Positions 9,092-16,199 of a stretch of DNA of 64,000 bases are shown here, piece after piece (the stretch's first letter is position 1; each line of letters begins with the position of its first letter). The position numbers and the translations under genes were made by a program. Under the pieces are notes generated by a model. That model was given only the letters and a program-made list of their open reading frames with translations. It ran no database searches and was not told where the DNA came from. Origin of the DNA: Nodosilinea sp. E11 (GTDB lineage Bacteria > Cyanobacteriota > Cyanobacteriia > Phormidesmidales > Phormidesmidaceae); assembly GCF_032813545.1 (NCBI RefSeq), contig NZ_CP136520.1, forward strand, positions 3,776,001-3,840,000, in the 5' to 3' direction.

Positions 9092-10699
9092 ATGACTCTT
9101 TCCCCTGTAGATAAGCCGCCCTTTGCCATTACTACGCCGTTGTACTACGTCAATGGCTTGCCTCACATTGGCAGTGCCTACACCACCATCGCCGCTGACG
9201 TAGTGGCTCGGTTTTATCGTTTGATGGGCCACCCGGTGCTGATGATTACGGGCACCGACGAGCATGGCCAAAAAATTCAGCGCACCGCTGAAGAGCGCGG
9301 CGTCTCACCCCAGGCCCACTGCGACGAGTATGTGGCTGGGTTTGAACATCTGTGGGAGTTGCTCAACATTAACTGCGATCGCTTCATTCGCACCACCGAC
9401 CCCCGCCACAACACCATCGTCAACGAGTTTTTTCAGCGGGTTTGGGCGCGGGGAGATATTTACCAGGGGCAACAGCAGGGCTGGTATTGCGTCTCCTGCG
9501 AAGAGTTTAAAGAAGAGCGTGACCTGCTCCCCGACCAGCGCTGCCCTATTCACACCAATAAAACGGTCGAGTGGCGCGATGAGTCTAACTACTTCTTTAA
9601 GCTGTCTAACTACCAGGCGCAGCTAGAGCAGCTCTACGCTGAACGCCCCGACTTTATTCAGCCCGAGTCGCGCCGCAATGAGGTGCTGAGCTTCGTCAAG
9701 CGGGGGCTACAAGATTTCTCGATTTCGCGCATCAACCTCGACTGGGGGTTTCCGGTGCCCACCGACCCTGGCCATACGCTCTACGTCTGGTTTGATGCCC
9801 TGCTGGGCTATATCACTGCTCTGCAAGACTCGAACGAACCGCCCAGCCTAGAGCAGGCCATTGCCCACTGGTGGCCGATCAACATTCACCTGATTGGCAA
9901 AGACATTTTGCGCTTTCACGCGGTGTATTGGCCTGCCATGCTGATGTCGGCGGGGTTGCCGGTGCCAGGGCGGGTCTATGGCCACGGCTTTCTGACCAAG
10001 GACGGCCAAAAGATGGGTAAAAGCCAGGGCAACACCCTGGACCCGGTGGATCTGGTCAAGCGCTATGGCCCGGACGCAGTCCGCTACTACTTCATGCGTG
10101 AAATTGAGTTTGGCAAAGACGGCGATTTCAACGAAACTCGCTTCATCAACGTGCTCAATGCTGATCTGGCCAACGATTTGGGCAACTTGCTCAACCGCAC
10201 CCTGAAGATGGCTGGGCGTTACTGCGACGGCAAGGTGCCAGGGGTTGACCCTCAGGCAATGGCGGATGGCCATCCACTCCGGGCGATCGGGCGATCGCTG
10301 ACTGAAACCGTGCCTAAAGCCTACTCCTGCTTGGCGTTTAGCCAGGCTTGCAATGCCGTTTTGACCCTGGTGCAGGCCAGTAACAAATTCTTGGATGACC
10401 AAGCTCCTTGGAGTCTTTACAAACAGGGGAAACAGGCGGAAACCGAGGTCGTCTTATACGCTGTACTCGAATCGGTGCGGCAGGCTGCTTACCTGCTGTC
10501 GCCGATCATTCCCGGCATTAGCAATCAGATTTATGCTCAGCTGGGCTTTGCCGTTGACTTTAACGATCGGGCGATTGGTCAAGCGTTGGGCTATGACGAT
10601 CAAGTCGGCTGGGGTTTGTTGCCCCCTGGCCAACCCTTGGGAGAAGCGTCTCCGGTGTTTCAGCGGCTAGAGCTGCCTGAGCCAGTGGCCAGCGCTTAG
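9092..10699 (+). CDS. metG: Methionyl-tRNA synthetase
   Basis: A class I aminoacyl-tRNA synthetase that charges tRNA-Met. The HIGH motif is HIGS at 25-28 and the KMSKS loop is KMGKS at about 307-311, with a zinc-knuckle-like CVSCEEF...CPIH segment between. The anticodon-binding helical domain follows (about 390-520). At 535 residues it is the short bacterial form without the C-terminal tRNA-binding (Arc1p-like) domain. The 260-bp region upstream, after lepB, shows no recognised riboswitch or T-box. Confidence 0.97.
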   Translation: MTLSPVDKPPFAITTPLYYVNGLPHIGSAYTTIAADVVARFYRLMGHPVLMITGTDEHGQKIQRTAEERGVSPQAHCDEYVAGFEHLWELLNINCDRFIRTTDPRHNTIVNEFFQRVWARGDIYQGQQQGWYCVSCEEFKEERDLLPDQRCPIHTNKTVEWRDESNYFFKLSNYQAQLEQLYAERPDFIQPESRRNEVLSFVKRGLQDFSISRINLDWGFPVPTDPGHTLYVWFDALLGYITALQDSNEPPSLEQAIAHWWPINIHLIGKDILRFHAVYWPAMLMSAGLPVPGRVYGHGFLTKDGQKMGKSQGNTLDPVDLVKRYGPDAVRYYFMREIEFGKDGDFNETRFINVLNADLANDLGNLLNRTLKMAGRYCDGKVPGVDPQAMADGHPLRAIGRSLTETVPKAYSCLAFSQACNAVLTLVQASNKFLDDQAPWSLYKQGKQAETEVVLYAVLESVRQAAYLLSPIIPGISNQIYAQLGFAVDFNDRAIGQALGYDDQVGWGLLPPGQPLGEASPVFQRLELPEPVASA

Positions 10700-10765
10700 G
10701 GTGGATCTCAATCTATGTTTTTAGCTTTTCTTTCAAATCTCGCTTAACACACTTAATAAAAACTC

Positions 10766-11416
10766 ATGTTAGACACCCACGCCCATTCTCTCCTTAGCGA
10801 CGACTCTATCTTTACCCCCGAGCAGGTGCTCGACAACCGGGGGCGAGTGGCCATCTTTATTGATGGCTCTAACCTGTTCTACGCGGCGCTGCAACTAGGC
10901 ATTGAGATTGATTACACCAAGCTGCTGTGCAAGCTGACGGCCGGGTCACGACTATTTCGCTCGTTTTTCTACACCGGGGTAGATCGCACCAACGAAAAGC
11001 AGCAGGGGTTTTTGCTGTGGATGCGGCGCAATGGCTACCGGGTGATTGCCAAAGACCTGGTGCAGCTGCCCGATGGCTCGAAAAAGGCCAATTTAGATGT
11101 TGAAATCGCCGTAGATCTAGTGGCTCTAGTCGATTATTACGATACGGCTGTGTTGGTGAGTGGCGATGGCGATCTGGCCTATGCTGCTGATGCTGCCAGC
11201 TATCGAGGGGCACGGGTGGAAGTGGTCAGTCTGCGATCGATGACGAGCGACAGTCTGATCAATGTGGCCGATCGCTACATTGACCTCGAAGGGGTTAAAG
11301 ACGACATTCGCAAGCTGCCTCGCGGCTCGAGCCATAGCTACACCTATCGCCCGCTGTCTAACGTAGCCTCTAGCAACGAGCCCACACCAGAAGACGGCAT
11401 CGCCGTTAGCGAATAA
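10766..11416 (+). CDS. NYN-domain (PIN-like) protein of the LabA/DUF88 family
   Basis: The 216-residue protein has a PIN-like NYN fold with acidic residues placed as in metal-dependent RNases: IFIDGSNLFYA (Asp33), DVEIAVDLVAL (about 111-121) and VSGDGDLAYA (Asp134, Asp136). LabA of Synechococcus elongatus, a related protein, acts in circadian output feedback, and other family members are RNases. Which role this one has is not visible. The C-terminal 30 residues are polar and probably disordered. It sits 19 bp before the lptC-like gene and may be cotranscribed with it. Confidence 0.88.
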   Translation: MLDTHAHSLLSDDSIFTPEQVLDNRGRVAIFIDGSNLFYAALQLGIEIDYTKLLCKLTAGSRLFRSFFYTGVDRTNEKQQGFLLWMRRNGYRVIAKDLVQLPDGSKKANLDVEIAVDLVALVDYYDTAVLVSGDGDLAYAADAASYRGARVEVVSLRSMTSDSLINVADRYIDLEGVKDDIRKLPRGSSHSYTYRPLSNVASSNEPTPEDGIAVSE

Positions 11417-11435
11417 TCTCTACAGGCGCAGCAGG

Positions 11436-12584
11436 ATGGCACGGTGGCGACAACTGATTCTGGGCGGCCTGGCGATCGCGGCCCTAGTCGTGGGGCTAAG
11501 TAGTCTGCTTACCCAGGGGCCTCGCTCTGGCGATGGGACTACCCCGGTGGGAGAGGAGGTCGAACCTGGGCTCACCCTGCGCGATGTCACCCTTGAGCAA
11601 CCCGATGACCAGGGGCGGCTGCTCTGGCGGGTCAAGGGCAGTGAAGTTACTTACAGCGCCAACCAGCAGGTGGCCTTCATTACCCGCCCTGATGGCGAAC
11701 TGTTTCAGGATGGTGAGCCCATTTATGAAGTGATTGCCGACACGGGTGAGGTGCGCGAAAATGGCAGCGTAATTTTGCTACGGGGCAATATCGTGGCCAC
11801 TGGCATTAAAAATGGCGCAATTCTGCGGGGCAACGAGATGGAATGGCGGCCCCAGGATGACATGCTGATTATGCGCGATCAGATCACCGGCACTCACCCC
11901 CAGCTACGGGCCACAGCCGGTGAAGCCCGAGTCTTTAACCGCGAAAACCGAATGGAGCTGGCGGGGAATGTGGTAGCCAGCACGGTGGTAGAAAACCCTC
12001 AAACTACTCCCTGGCTCAAGCTTCAGGCGCAGGAGCTGGTTTGGTTTTGGCAGGAAGAGCGCATTGACAGTGCCCAACCGCTGCGGGTTGAGCAGTTTAA
12101 GCAAAATGCGATTACCGATGTAGTCACCGGTCAGCAGGGGACGGTAAATCTGGCTGATCAGCTGGTGCAACTGCGGGGGCAGGTGGCTATGCAGATGTTA
12201 GAGATGCCGCTGACCATGACTAGCGAAGCCCTAGATTGGCAGGTAGCTGAAGAACAGGTTACCGTCAACCAGCCCCTGACTCTCGTGCATCCCGAAAATA
12301 GAATTCGGGTTACGGCTCGTCAGGGCCGGATGGATTTGGCCCAAGAGCAGATTTTCCTCTCCCAGGAGGTGGTGGCTGTGGGCGAAGAAAACCAGGCTCG
12401 CATGACCAGCGATCGCCTGACCTGGGATGTCAACGCCCAGCAGGTGGTGGCCGAAGGGCGGGTCAACTACCGCCAGGTCAACCCCTCCGTGAACCTCAAT
12501 GGAGCGCGGGCGGTGGGTCGCCTCGACGACCAAACCATCGTCGTTGACGGTGGCCGGGTGGTCACCGAGATTGTGCCCAACTAG
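11436..12584 (+). CDS. lptC: LptC-like LPS export periplasmic protein
   Basis: LptC is a membrane-anchored periplasmic beta-jellyroll that passes lipopolysaccharide from LptBFG to LptA. The 382-residue product has one N-terminal transmembrane anchor (about 7-25). Two stretches of the LptC/OstA beta-repeat follow, with phrases such as GSEVTYSANQQ, GNIVATGIKNGAIL and ARMTSDRLTWD. It is about twice the length of E. coli LptC, as is usual for cyanobacterial members, and so may contain LptC- and LptA-like repeats in one chain. Confidence 0.88.
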   Translation: MARWRQLILGGLAIAALVVGLSSLLTQGPRSGDGTTPVGEEVEPGLTLRDVTLEQPDDQGRLLWRVKGSEVTYSANQQVAFITRPDGELFQDGEPIYEVIADTGEVRENGSVILLRGNIVATGIKNGAILRGNEMEWRPQDDMLIMRDQITGTHPQLRATAGEARVFNRENRMELAGNVVASTVVENPQTTPWLKLQAQELVWFWQEERIDSAQPLRVEQFKQNAITDVVTGQQGTVNLADQLVQLRGQVAMQMLEMPLTMTSEALDWQVAEEQVTVNQPLTLVHPENRIRVTARQGRMDLAQEQIFLSQEVVAVGEENQARMTSDRLTWDVNAQQVVAEGRVNYRQVNPSVNLNGARAVGRLDDQTIVVDGGRVVTEIVPN

Positions 12585-12898
12585 GCTCATCCTAAATCCT
12601 GCTTGGTTACCCCCGATTTGGCAGGGCCAAGGTCATTTGTCCCTACAGGTTGACCTTTTGGGAACTGGGTTTATGCGATCCGGATTCGGTAGCAAGCCGT
12701 CGCTGCCTCTCTCGACCTGGGCCTTTCTCGATCTGGAGCCAACTGGGCTCTGTTCTCTCTATCGATTATCTATAGCTGTAGCCAGTCCGGTTAAGACATT
12801 TCTCCCTAGGAACGTTTGAACGTTCAAACGTTTCTAAGATTTCTGGATGTCCTAACCTAGGTGACTATGGCTATATGTCACTGATCACGGAGATTACC
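12585..12898. promoter_or_regulatory. Intergenic region between lptC and tenA2
   Basis: This gap of about 300 bp contains the 22-bp palindrome described separately and otherwise no gene. Short frames here lack family features. No TPP-riboswitch core was found before the downstream tenA. Confidence 0.4.
12812..12833. promoter_or_regulatory. 22-bp perfect palindrome, candidate operator
   Basis: AACGTTTGAAC followed by its exact reverse complement GTTCAAACGTT. Allowing one wobble, the symmetry extends to 12808-12837. It lies 66 bp upstream of the preferred tenA2 start. With no loop and no T-run it is a better fit to a dimeric repressor operator than to a terminator. The binding protein is unknown. 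Confidence 0.55.
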
Positions 12899-13528
12899 AT
12901 GGTGCTCACTTGCCAATCGCTCTTGCACACCCACCCCAATGCCTGGTCCCAGGCCACCACTCACCCGTTTTTGACCGGATGCCACAGCGGTACCCTGCAC
13001 TCGGCCCAGTTCAATACCTGGCTGGTGCAAGATTATTTATTTGTGAAAGACTTTACCCGCATGGTGGGGCGCGTGCTGGGGGCTGCTCCCGATGCCGATA
13101 TCGATGTGCTGCTGGCTGGGCTGGGTGCCCTCAAAGACGAGCTGCTGTGGTTTGAGGCCAAGGCGGCTGAGCGATCGCTCGACTTAGCCACGCCACCCCA
13201 GCCCACTTGCCAGCGTTACTGCGAGTTTATGGCTAGCCTGACTAACCAGCCTTATTCTGTTCAGGCTACGGCCCTGTGGGCGATCGAATACGCCTACAAC
13301 CAGGGCTGGCAGCGGCCCGGCCCAATGCCCGAACCCTACACCGAGTTTGCCGATCGCTGGGGGAATCCCGGCTTTACAGACTACGTACACCTGCTGGCTA
13401 CCCAGGCCGACGATGCCCTTGTCACCGCCAGTCCTGAGGTTCAGACTCAGGCAGAGGCGGCTTTTCTGCAAGTTGCCGAACTTGAGGCTGCCTTCTGGCA
13501 GATGGCCTTTGAGGCGGCTAACCCCTAG
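12899..13528 (+). CDS. TenA family protein without the active-site Cys (TenA_E type)
   Basis: The 209-residue helical protein belongs to the TenA/THI-4 family. At the position of the catalytic cysteine it has a glutamate-containing helix (ALWAIEYAYNQGW), characteristic of the TenA_E class. Members of that class in plants hydrolyse N-formyl-aminomethyl or aminomethyl pyrimidines in thiamin salvage. An ATG at 12875 in the same frame would add eight residues; 12899 aligns better with the family. The palindrome at 12812-12833 lies upstream. Only about 30% of positions seem shared with the first tenA, so this is not a recent duplicate. Confidence 0.87.
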   Translation: MVLTCQSLLHTHPNAWSQATTHPFLTGCHSGTLHSAQFNTWLVQDYLFVKDFTRMVGRVLGAAPDADIDVLLAGLGALKDELLWFEAKAAERSLDLATPPQPTCQRYCEFMASLTNQPYSVQATALWAIEYAYNQGWQRPGPMPEPYTEFADRWGNPGFTDYVHLLATQADDALVTASPEVQTQAEAAFLQVAELEAAFWQMAFEAANP

Positions 13529-13617
13529 GTAAAGACACTGTCAGGGGCATTGGCGTGCCGTCTCCTTCAACTGATATCCAACCTGAGTCCAACCTGCGCC
13601 TACACCCTTGCAACCTC

Positions 13618-13953
13618 CTACTCGGCTGGGGAGGGGGAAGGACTGCGATCGCCCCCACGCTCTGCCCCGGCCCGCCCCTGCACTACTGCCTGGCGAAAGC
13701 CCAGCACCACAAAAATATTTGACAGGGTTAAAAAAGCCTCAGCACTTCCGTGGAGCCAGTCTACATTGGCCAATTCTTCCCCGAGGCCTACCTTGGCGTA
13801 GAGGCCTGCCGGAATAGTCACCGCCACAAAGACTAGCAGCGCGTAGAAGCCAATGAGCGCTAGTCTGGGGGTCGTTTTCGTGCGGGTCATAAACCACAAA
13901 AACCCCAGGTAGGGGAAGAGAGACATGGCGAAGAGCGTGTTTTTGTCGAGCAT
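13618..13953 (-). CDS. DUF3593 family membrane protein
   Basis: A hydrophobic protein of 111 residues starting at MLDKNTLFAMSLFPYLGFLWFM (ATG at 13953). It has about three membrane segments: 5-22, 30-50 and a last one near 78-93. The sequence matches my memory of the cyanobacterial and chloroplast family DUF3593, whose function is unknown. It lies on the same strand directly downstream of a DUF2499 gene, a pairing that recurs in cyanobacteria. The longer frame to 14088 is rejected because its extra N-terminus is unlike a membrane protein start. The last 20 residues are low-complexity. Confidence 0.75.
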   Translation of the reverse strand: MLDKNTLFAMSLFPYLGFLWFMTRTKTTPRLALIGFYALLVFVAVTIPAGLYAKVGLGEELANVDWLHGSAEAFLTLSNIFVVLGFRQAVVQGRAGAERGGDRSPSPSPAE

Positions 13954-14098
13954 GATTGGAGGTCTGACAGGAAGGGGTAAAGCGTTGAAGAAGTGCGCCT
14001 GTAGCGTTAGCGGCCTCTGTCGCATTGGCGATGGAGGCGCAACTTGGTCTGGCAACCGCCAGTTGCCCAGCCAATGAGAGGGATTCAACCCCTATCGA

Positions 14099-14407
14099 TC
14101 AGCTCTCTGCTGATTGTTGCTCCTGCCGCCAAATCCACCAGGCTGCTAGGCACAGCGTTCCGTTGCCTACCACCGTCATCGCGGCTTGCAGAGTCACCAG
14201 CCAAGCTAAAGTGGGGGCATTGTCAAACAGGTGCCAGGTGCAGGCGGCCATGGCACTCACCAGGGCTGGAAACATGCCGATCGCCAGCCATCGCCACACT
14301 GGGCGCTGGGTCACTGTGGCAAACTGCCAGATAAACCACATCGCCACCATCCACTCCAACACGCTTGAGACATGAATCATCCAGGTGGGTAGCGAGAGGG
14401 CATGCAT
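14099..14407 (-). CDS. DUF2499 family membrane protein
   Basis: The 102-residue protein has about three hydrophobic helices and conserved-looking polar residues within them: MIHVSSVLEWMVAMWFIW and CTWHLFDNAPTLAWLV. This agrees with DUF2499, found in cyanobacteria and plastid-bearing eukaryotes, function unknown. The embedded His, Glu and Trp residues could bind a cofactor or pigment, which is speculation. The gene starts 95 bp from the divergent csaB and runs towards the DUF3593 gene 145 bp downstream, so the two are probably cotranscribed. Confidence 0.78.
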   Translation of the reverse strand: MHALSLPTWMIHVSSVLEWMVAMWFIWQFATVTQRPVWRWLAIGMFPALVSAMAACTWHLFDNAPTLAWLVTLQAAMTVVGNGTLCLAAWWIWRQEQQSAES

Positions 14408-14502
14408 GGGGTTCAGGCGGTAACAACAGCCTCTATTGTAGAGAGGTCAGTGTGCTGCGCATAGCGATTTAGCGATCTGACGATGGGGTTAATTCTGGGC
14501 AG

Positions 14503-15567
14503 GTGAGCATGCGAGCGGTTTTGTGTGGTTACTACGGTTTGGGCAACGGCGGCGACGAAGCCCTGCTGGCCACCCTGCTGCAAATGCTGCCGCCCACGGT
14601 CACACCAGTGGTGCTGTCGGCTACCCCTGTGCAAACAGCCCAGCGCTACGGGGTCGAAGCCGTGCCCCGCAAAGACCTTAAGGCCGTCATTAAAGCTCTG
14701 CGGGGAGCCGATGTCTTAATTTTGGGCGGGGGGAGTCTACTGCAAGATGCCACTAGCTTGCAAAACCCGATCTACTATGGGGGGCTGCTGGTGCTGGCCC
14801 AGTGGCTAGGGCTAAAAACCATTGCCTGGGGGCAGGGCATTGGCCCCCTCACCCACCCTCTGAGTCAGGGGCTGGGGCGCTATGCCCTCGGCCACTGCAA
14901 CGCTGTGAGCGTGCGCGACAATGGGTCAGCGGCCTGGTTGGCGCGCTGGCAAGTGCCGGGTATGCAGGCCCCTGACCCGGTATGGGCCTTGGCCGGAACG
15001 CCCTTAGACGGGTTGTGGGATCTGCCTGCGCCTCGGGTCGCGGTGGCGCTGCGTCCGCATCCCTGGCTGACTGAAGCCCGCCTCGATCAGTTCACCCAGG
15101 CGCTGGCTTCTTTTCAAAAGGCGACCCAGACCTGCTTGCTGCTGGTGCCCTTTCAGCCTGCTAAAGACTTGGCGATCGCCGAATACATCCAGCCCCGGCT
15201 ACCGGGGCCGAGCCATATTTATACCCTTAGTGACCCTTGCCAGCTCAAGGGTCTGTTTCGCGGGGTCGACATGGCGATCGCTATGCGGCTGCACGCCTTG
15301 ATTATGGCGGCCGCTGAGGGCTGTCGCTGCTTTGGGCTGAGCTATGACCCCAAGGTCAGCTACTTGATGACCGACCTCGATCTGCCCTGGACAGATCTCA
15401 ACCCTCAGGGGGCGAACCACCGCTGGCCAGACACCCCCGAGCAGATGACTACCACCTGGCTAGAGGTCTATGCCAACGGCGATCCGCTGTCGCCCGACCA
15501 AATCAGGTCGCGGGTAGACCGCGCCCTGATGCATCAAGATCTGCTGCGAGATGTGCTAACCCAGTAG
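14503..15567 (+). CDS. csaB: CsaB, polysaccharide pyruvyl transferase family
   Basis: CsaB transfers pyruvate from PEP to a cell-wall-associated polysaccharide, creating ketal groups that anchor S-layer-homology-domain proteins. The 354 residues show the two half-domains of the family: GYYGLGNGGDEALLATLL at the N-terminus, LILGGGSLLQD at about 75, and the C-terminal MRLHALIMAAAEGCRCFGLSYDPKV segment. The start is GTG at 14503 or ATG at 14509. Cyanobacteria carry SLH-domain outer-membrane porins, the likely partner system. Confidence 0.93.
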   Translation: MSMRAVLCGYYGLGNGGDEALLATLLQMLPPTVTPVVLSATPVQTAQRYGVEAVPRKDLKAVIKALRGADVLILGGGSLLQDATSLQNPIYYGGLLVLAQWLGLKTIAWGQGIGPLTHPLSQGLGRYALGHCNAVSVRDNGSAAWLARWQVPGMQAPDPVWALAGTPLDGLWDLPAPRVAVALRPHPWLTEARLDQFTQALASFQKATQTCLLLVPFQPAKDLAIAEYIQPRLPGPSHIYTLSDPCQLKGLFRGVDMAIAMRLHALIMAAAEGCRCFGLSYDPKVSYLMTDLDLPWTDLNPQGANHRWPDTPEQMTTTWLEVYANGDPLSPDQIRSRVDRALMHQDLLRDVLTQ

Positions 15568-15585
15568 GGTGAAACCCATAGGCAA

Positions 15586-16050
15586 TTAACCCAGTGCCTG
15601 TTCGATCGCGGTCTTGAGGGCCGGATCGTTGGGGGCAGTCTGGGGCTCAAAGCGGCCAATCACTTCGCCGTTGCGACCCACGAGAAATTTGCCGAAGTTC
15701 CAGCCGATATCGGGGCCGTCGCCGACTAGAAACTGGTAGAGCGGGCTGCGATCGGGGCCGTTGACATCCTGCTTTTCGAGCAGGGTGAAATCGACGTCGT
15801 ACTTGGTTTTGGTGAAGTCTTTGATCTCGTCGGGGCTGCCGGGTTCTTGCTGGCCAAACTGGTTGCAGGGCACGCCCACAATCACCAGGCCGCGATCGCC
15901 GTAGGCCTGATCGAGTTCGACTAGGCCCGAATACTGCGGGGTGAGGCCGCACTTGCTGGCCACATTCACAAAGAGCACAACTTTGTCAGTCAGCGACTCG
16001 GGGGCCAACGGGGCACCGTCTAGGGTCGCTAGATTACTAGGAAGAGACAT
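15586..16050 (-). CDS. Glutathione peroxidase family peroxidase
   Basis: A thiol peroxidase with the complete GPx tetrad: Cys34 in SKCGLTPQ, Gln69 in NQFGQQEPG, and Trp117-Asn118 in IGWNFGKFLVG. It uses Cys, not selenocysteine. The 154-residue length from the ATG at 16050 matches cyanobacterial GPx-like enzymes, which reduce lipid hydroperoxides with NADPH or thioredoxin as donor. The longer frame beginning at 16170 has an unrelated N-terminus and is not used. Confidence 0.95.
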   Translation of the reverse strand: MSLPSNLATLDGAPLAPESLTDKVVLFVNVASKCGLTPQYSGLVELDQAYGDRGLVIVGVPCNQFGQQEPGSPDEIKDFTKTKYDVDFTLLEKQDVNGPDRSPLYQFLVGDGPDIGWNFGKFLVGRNGEVIGRFEPQTAPNDPALKTAIEQALG

Positions 16051-16162
16051 AGGAGAGTAACGGTCTGCACAACGGTTTTTATTATCGGTGATCTCCGACC
16101 GGTTGTTGGGCGATGCTGCTGGGTGTTTGCCCCTTGCCAGGGTCAGTGCCGTTTGCCCCCAG

Positions 16163-16199
16163 ACCCTCACCTCCTCACCTCCTCACTCCCTCACTCCCC
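16163..16199. repeat. CCTCACCT/CCTCACTC octamer run
   Basis: Four imperfect octamers (CCTCACCT twice, then CTCACTCC-like twice) lie at the 3' end of the PEP-synthase-like gene. They encode its last residues (GVRE) and its stop codon on the minus strand. A change in copy number would change the C-terminus of that protein. Confidence 0.6.
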
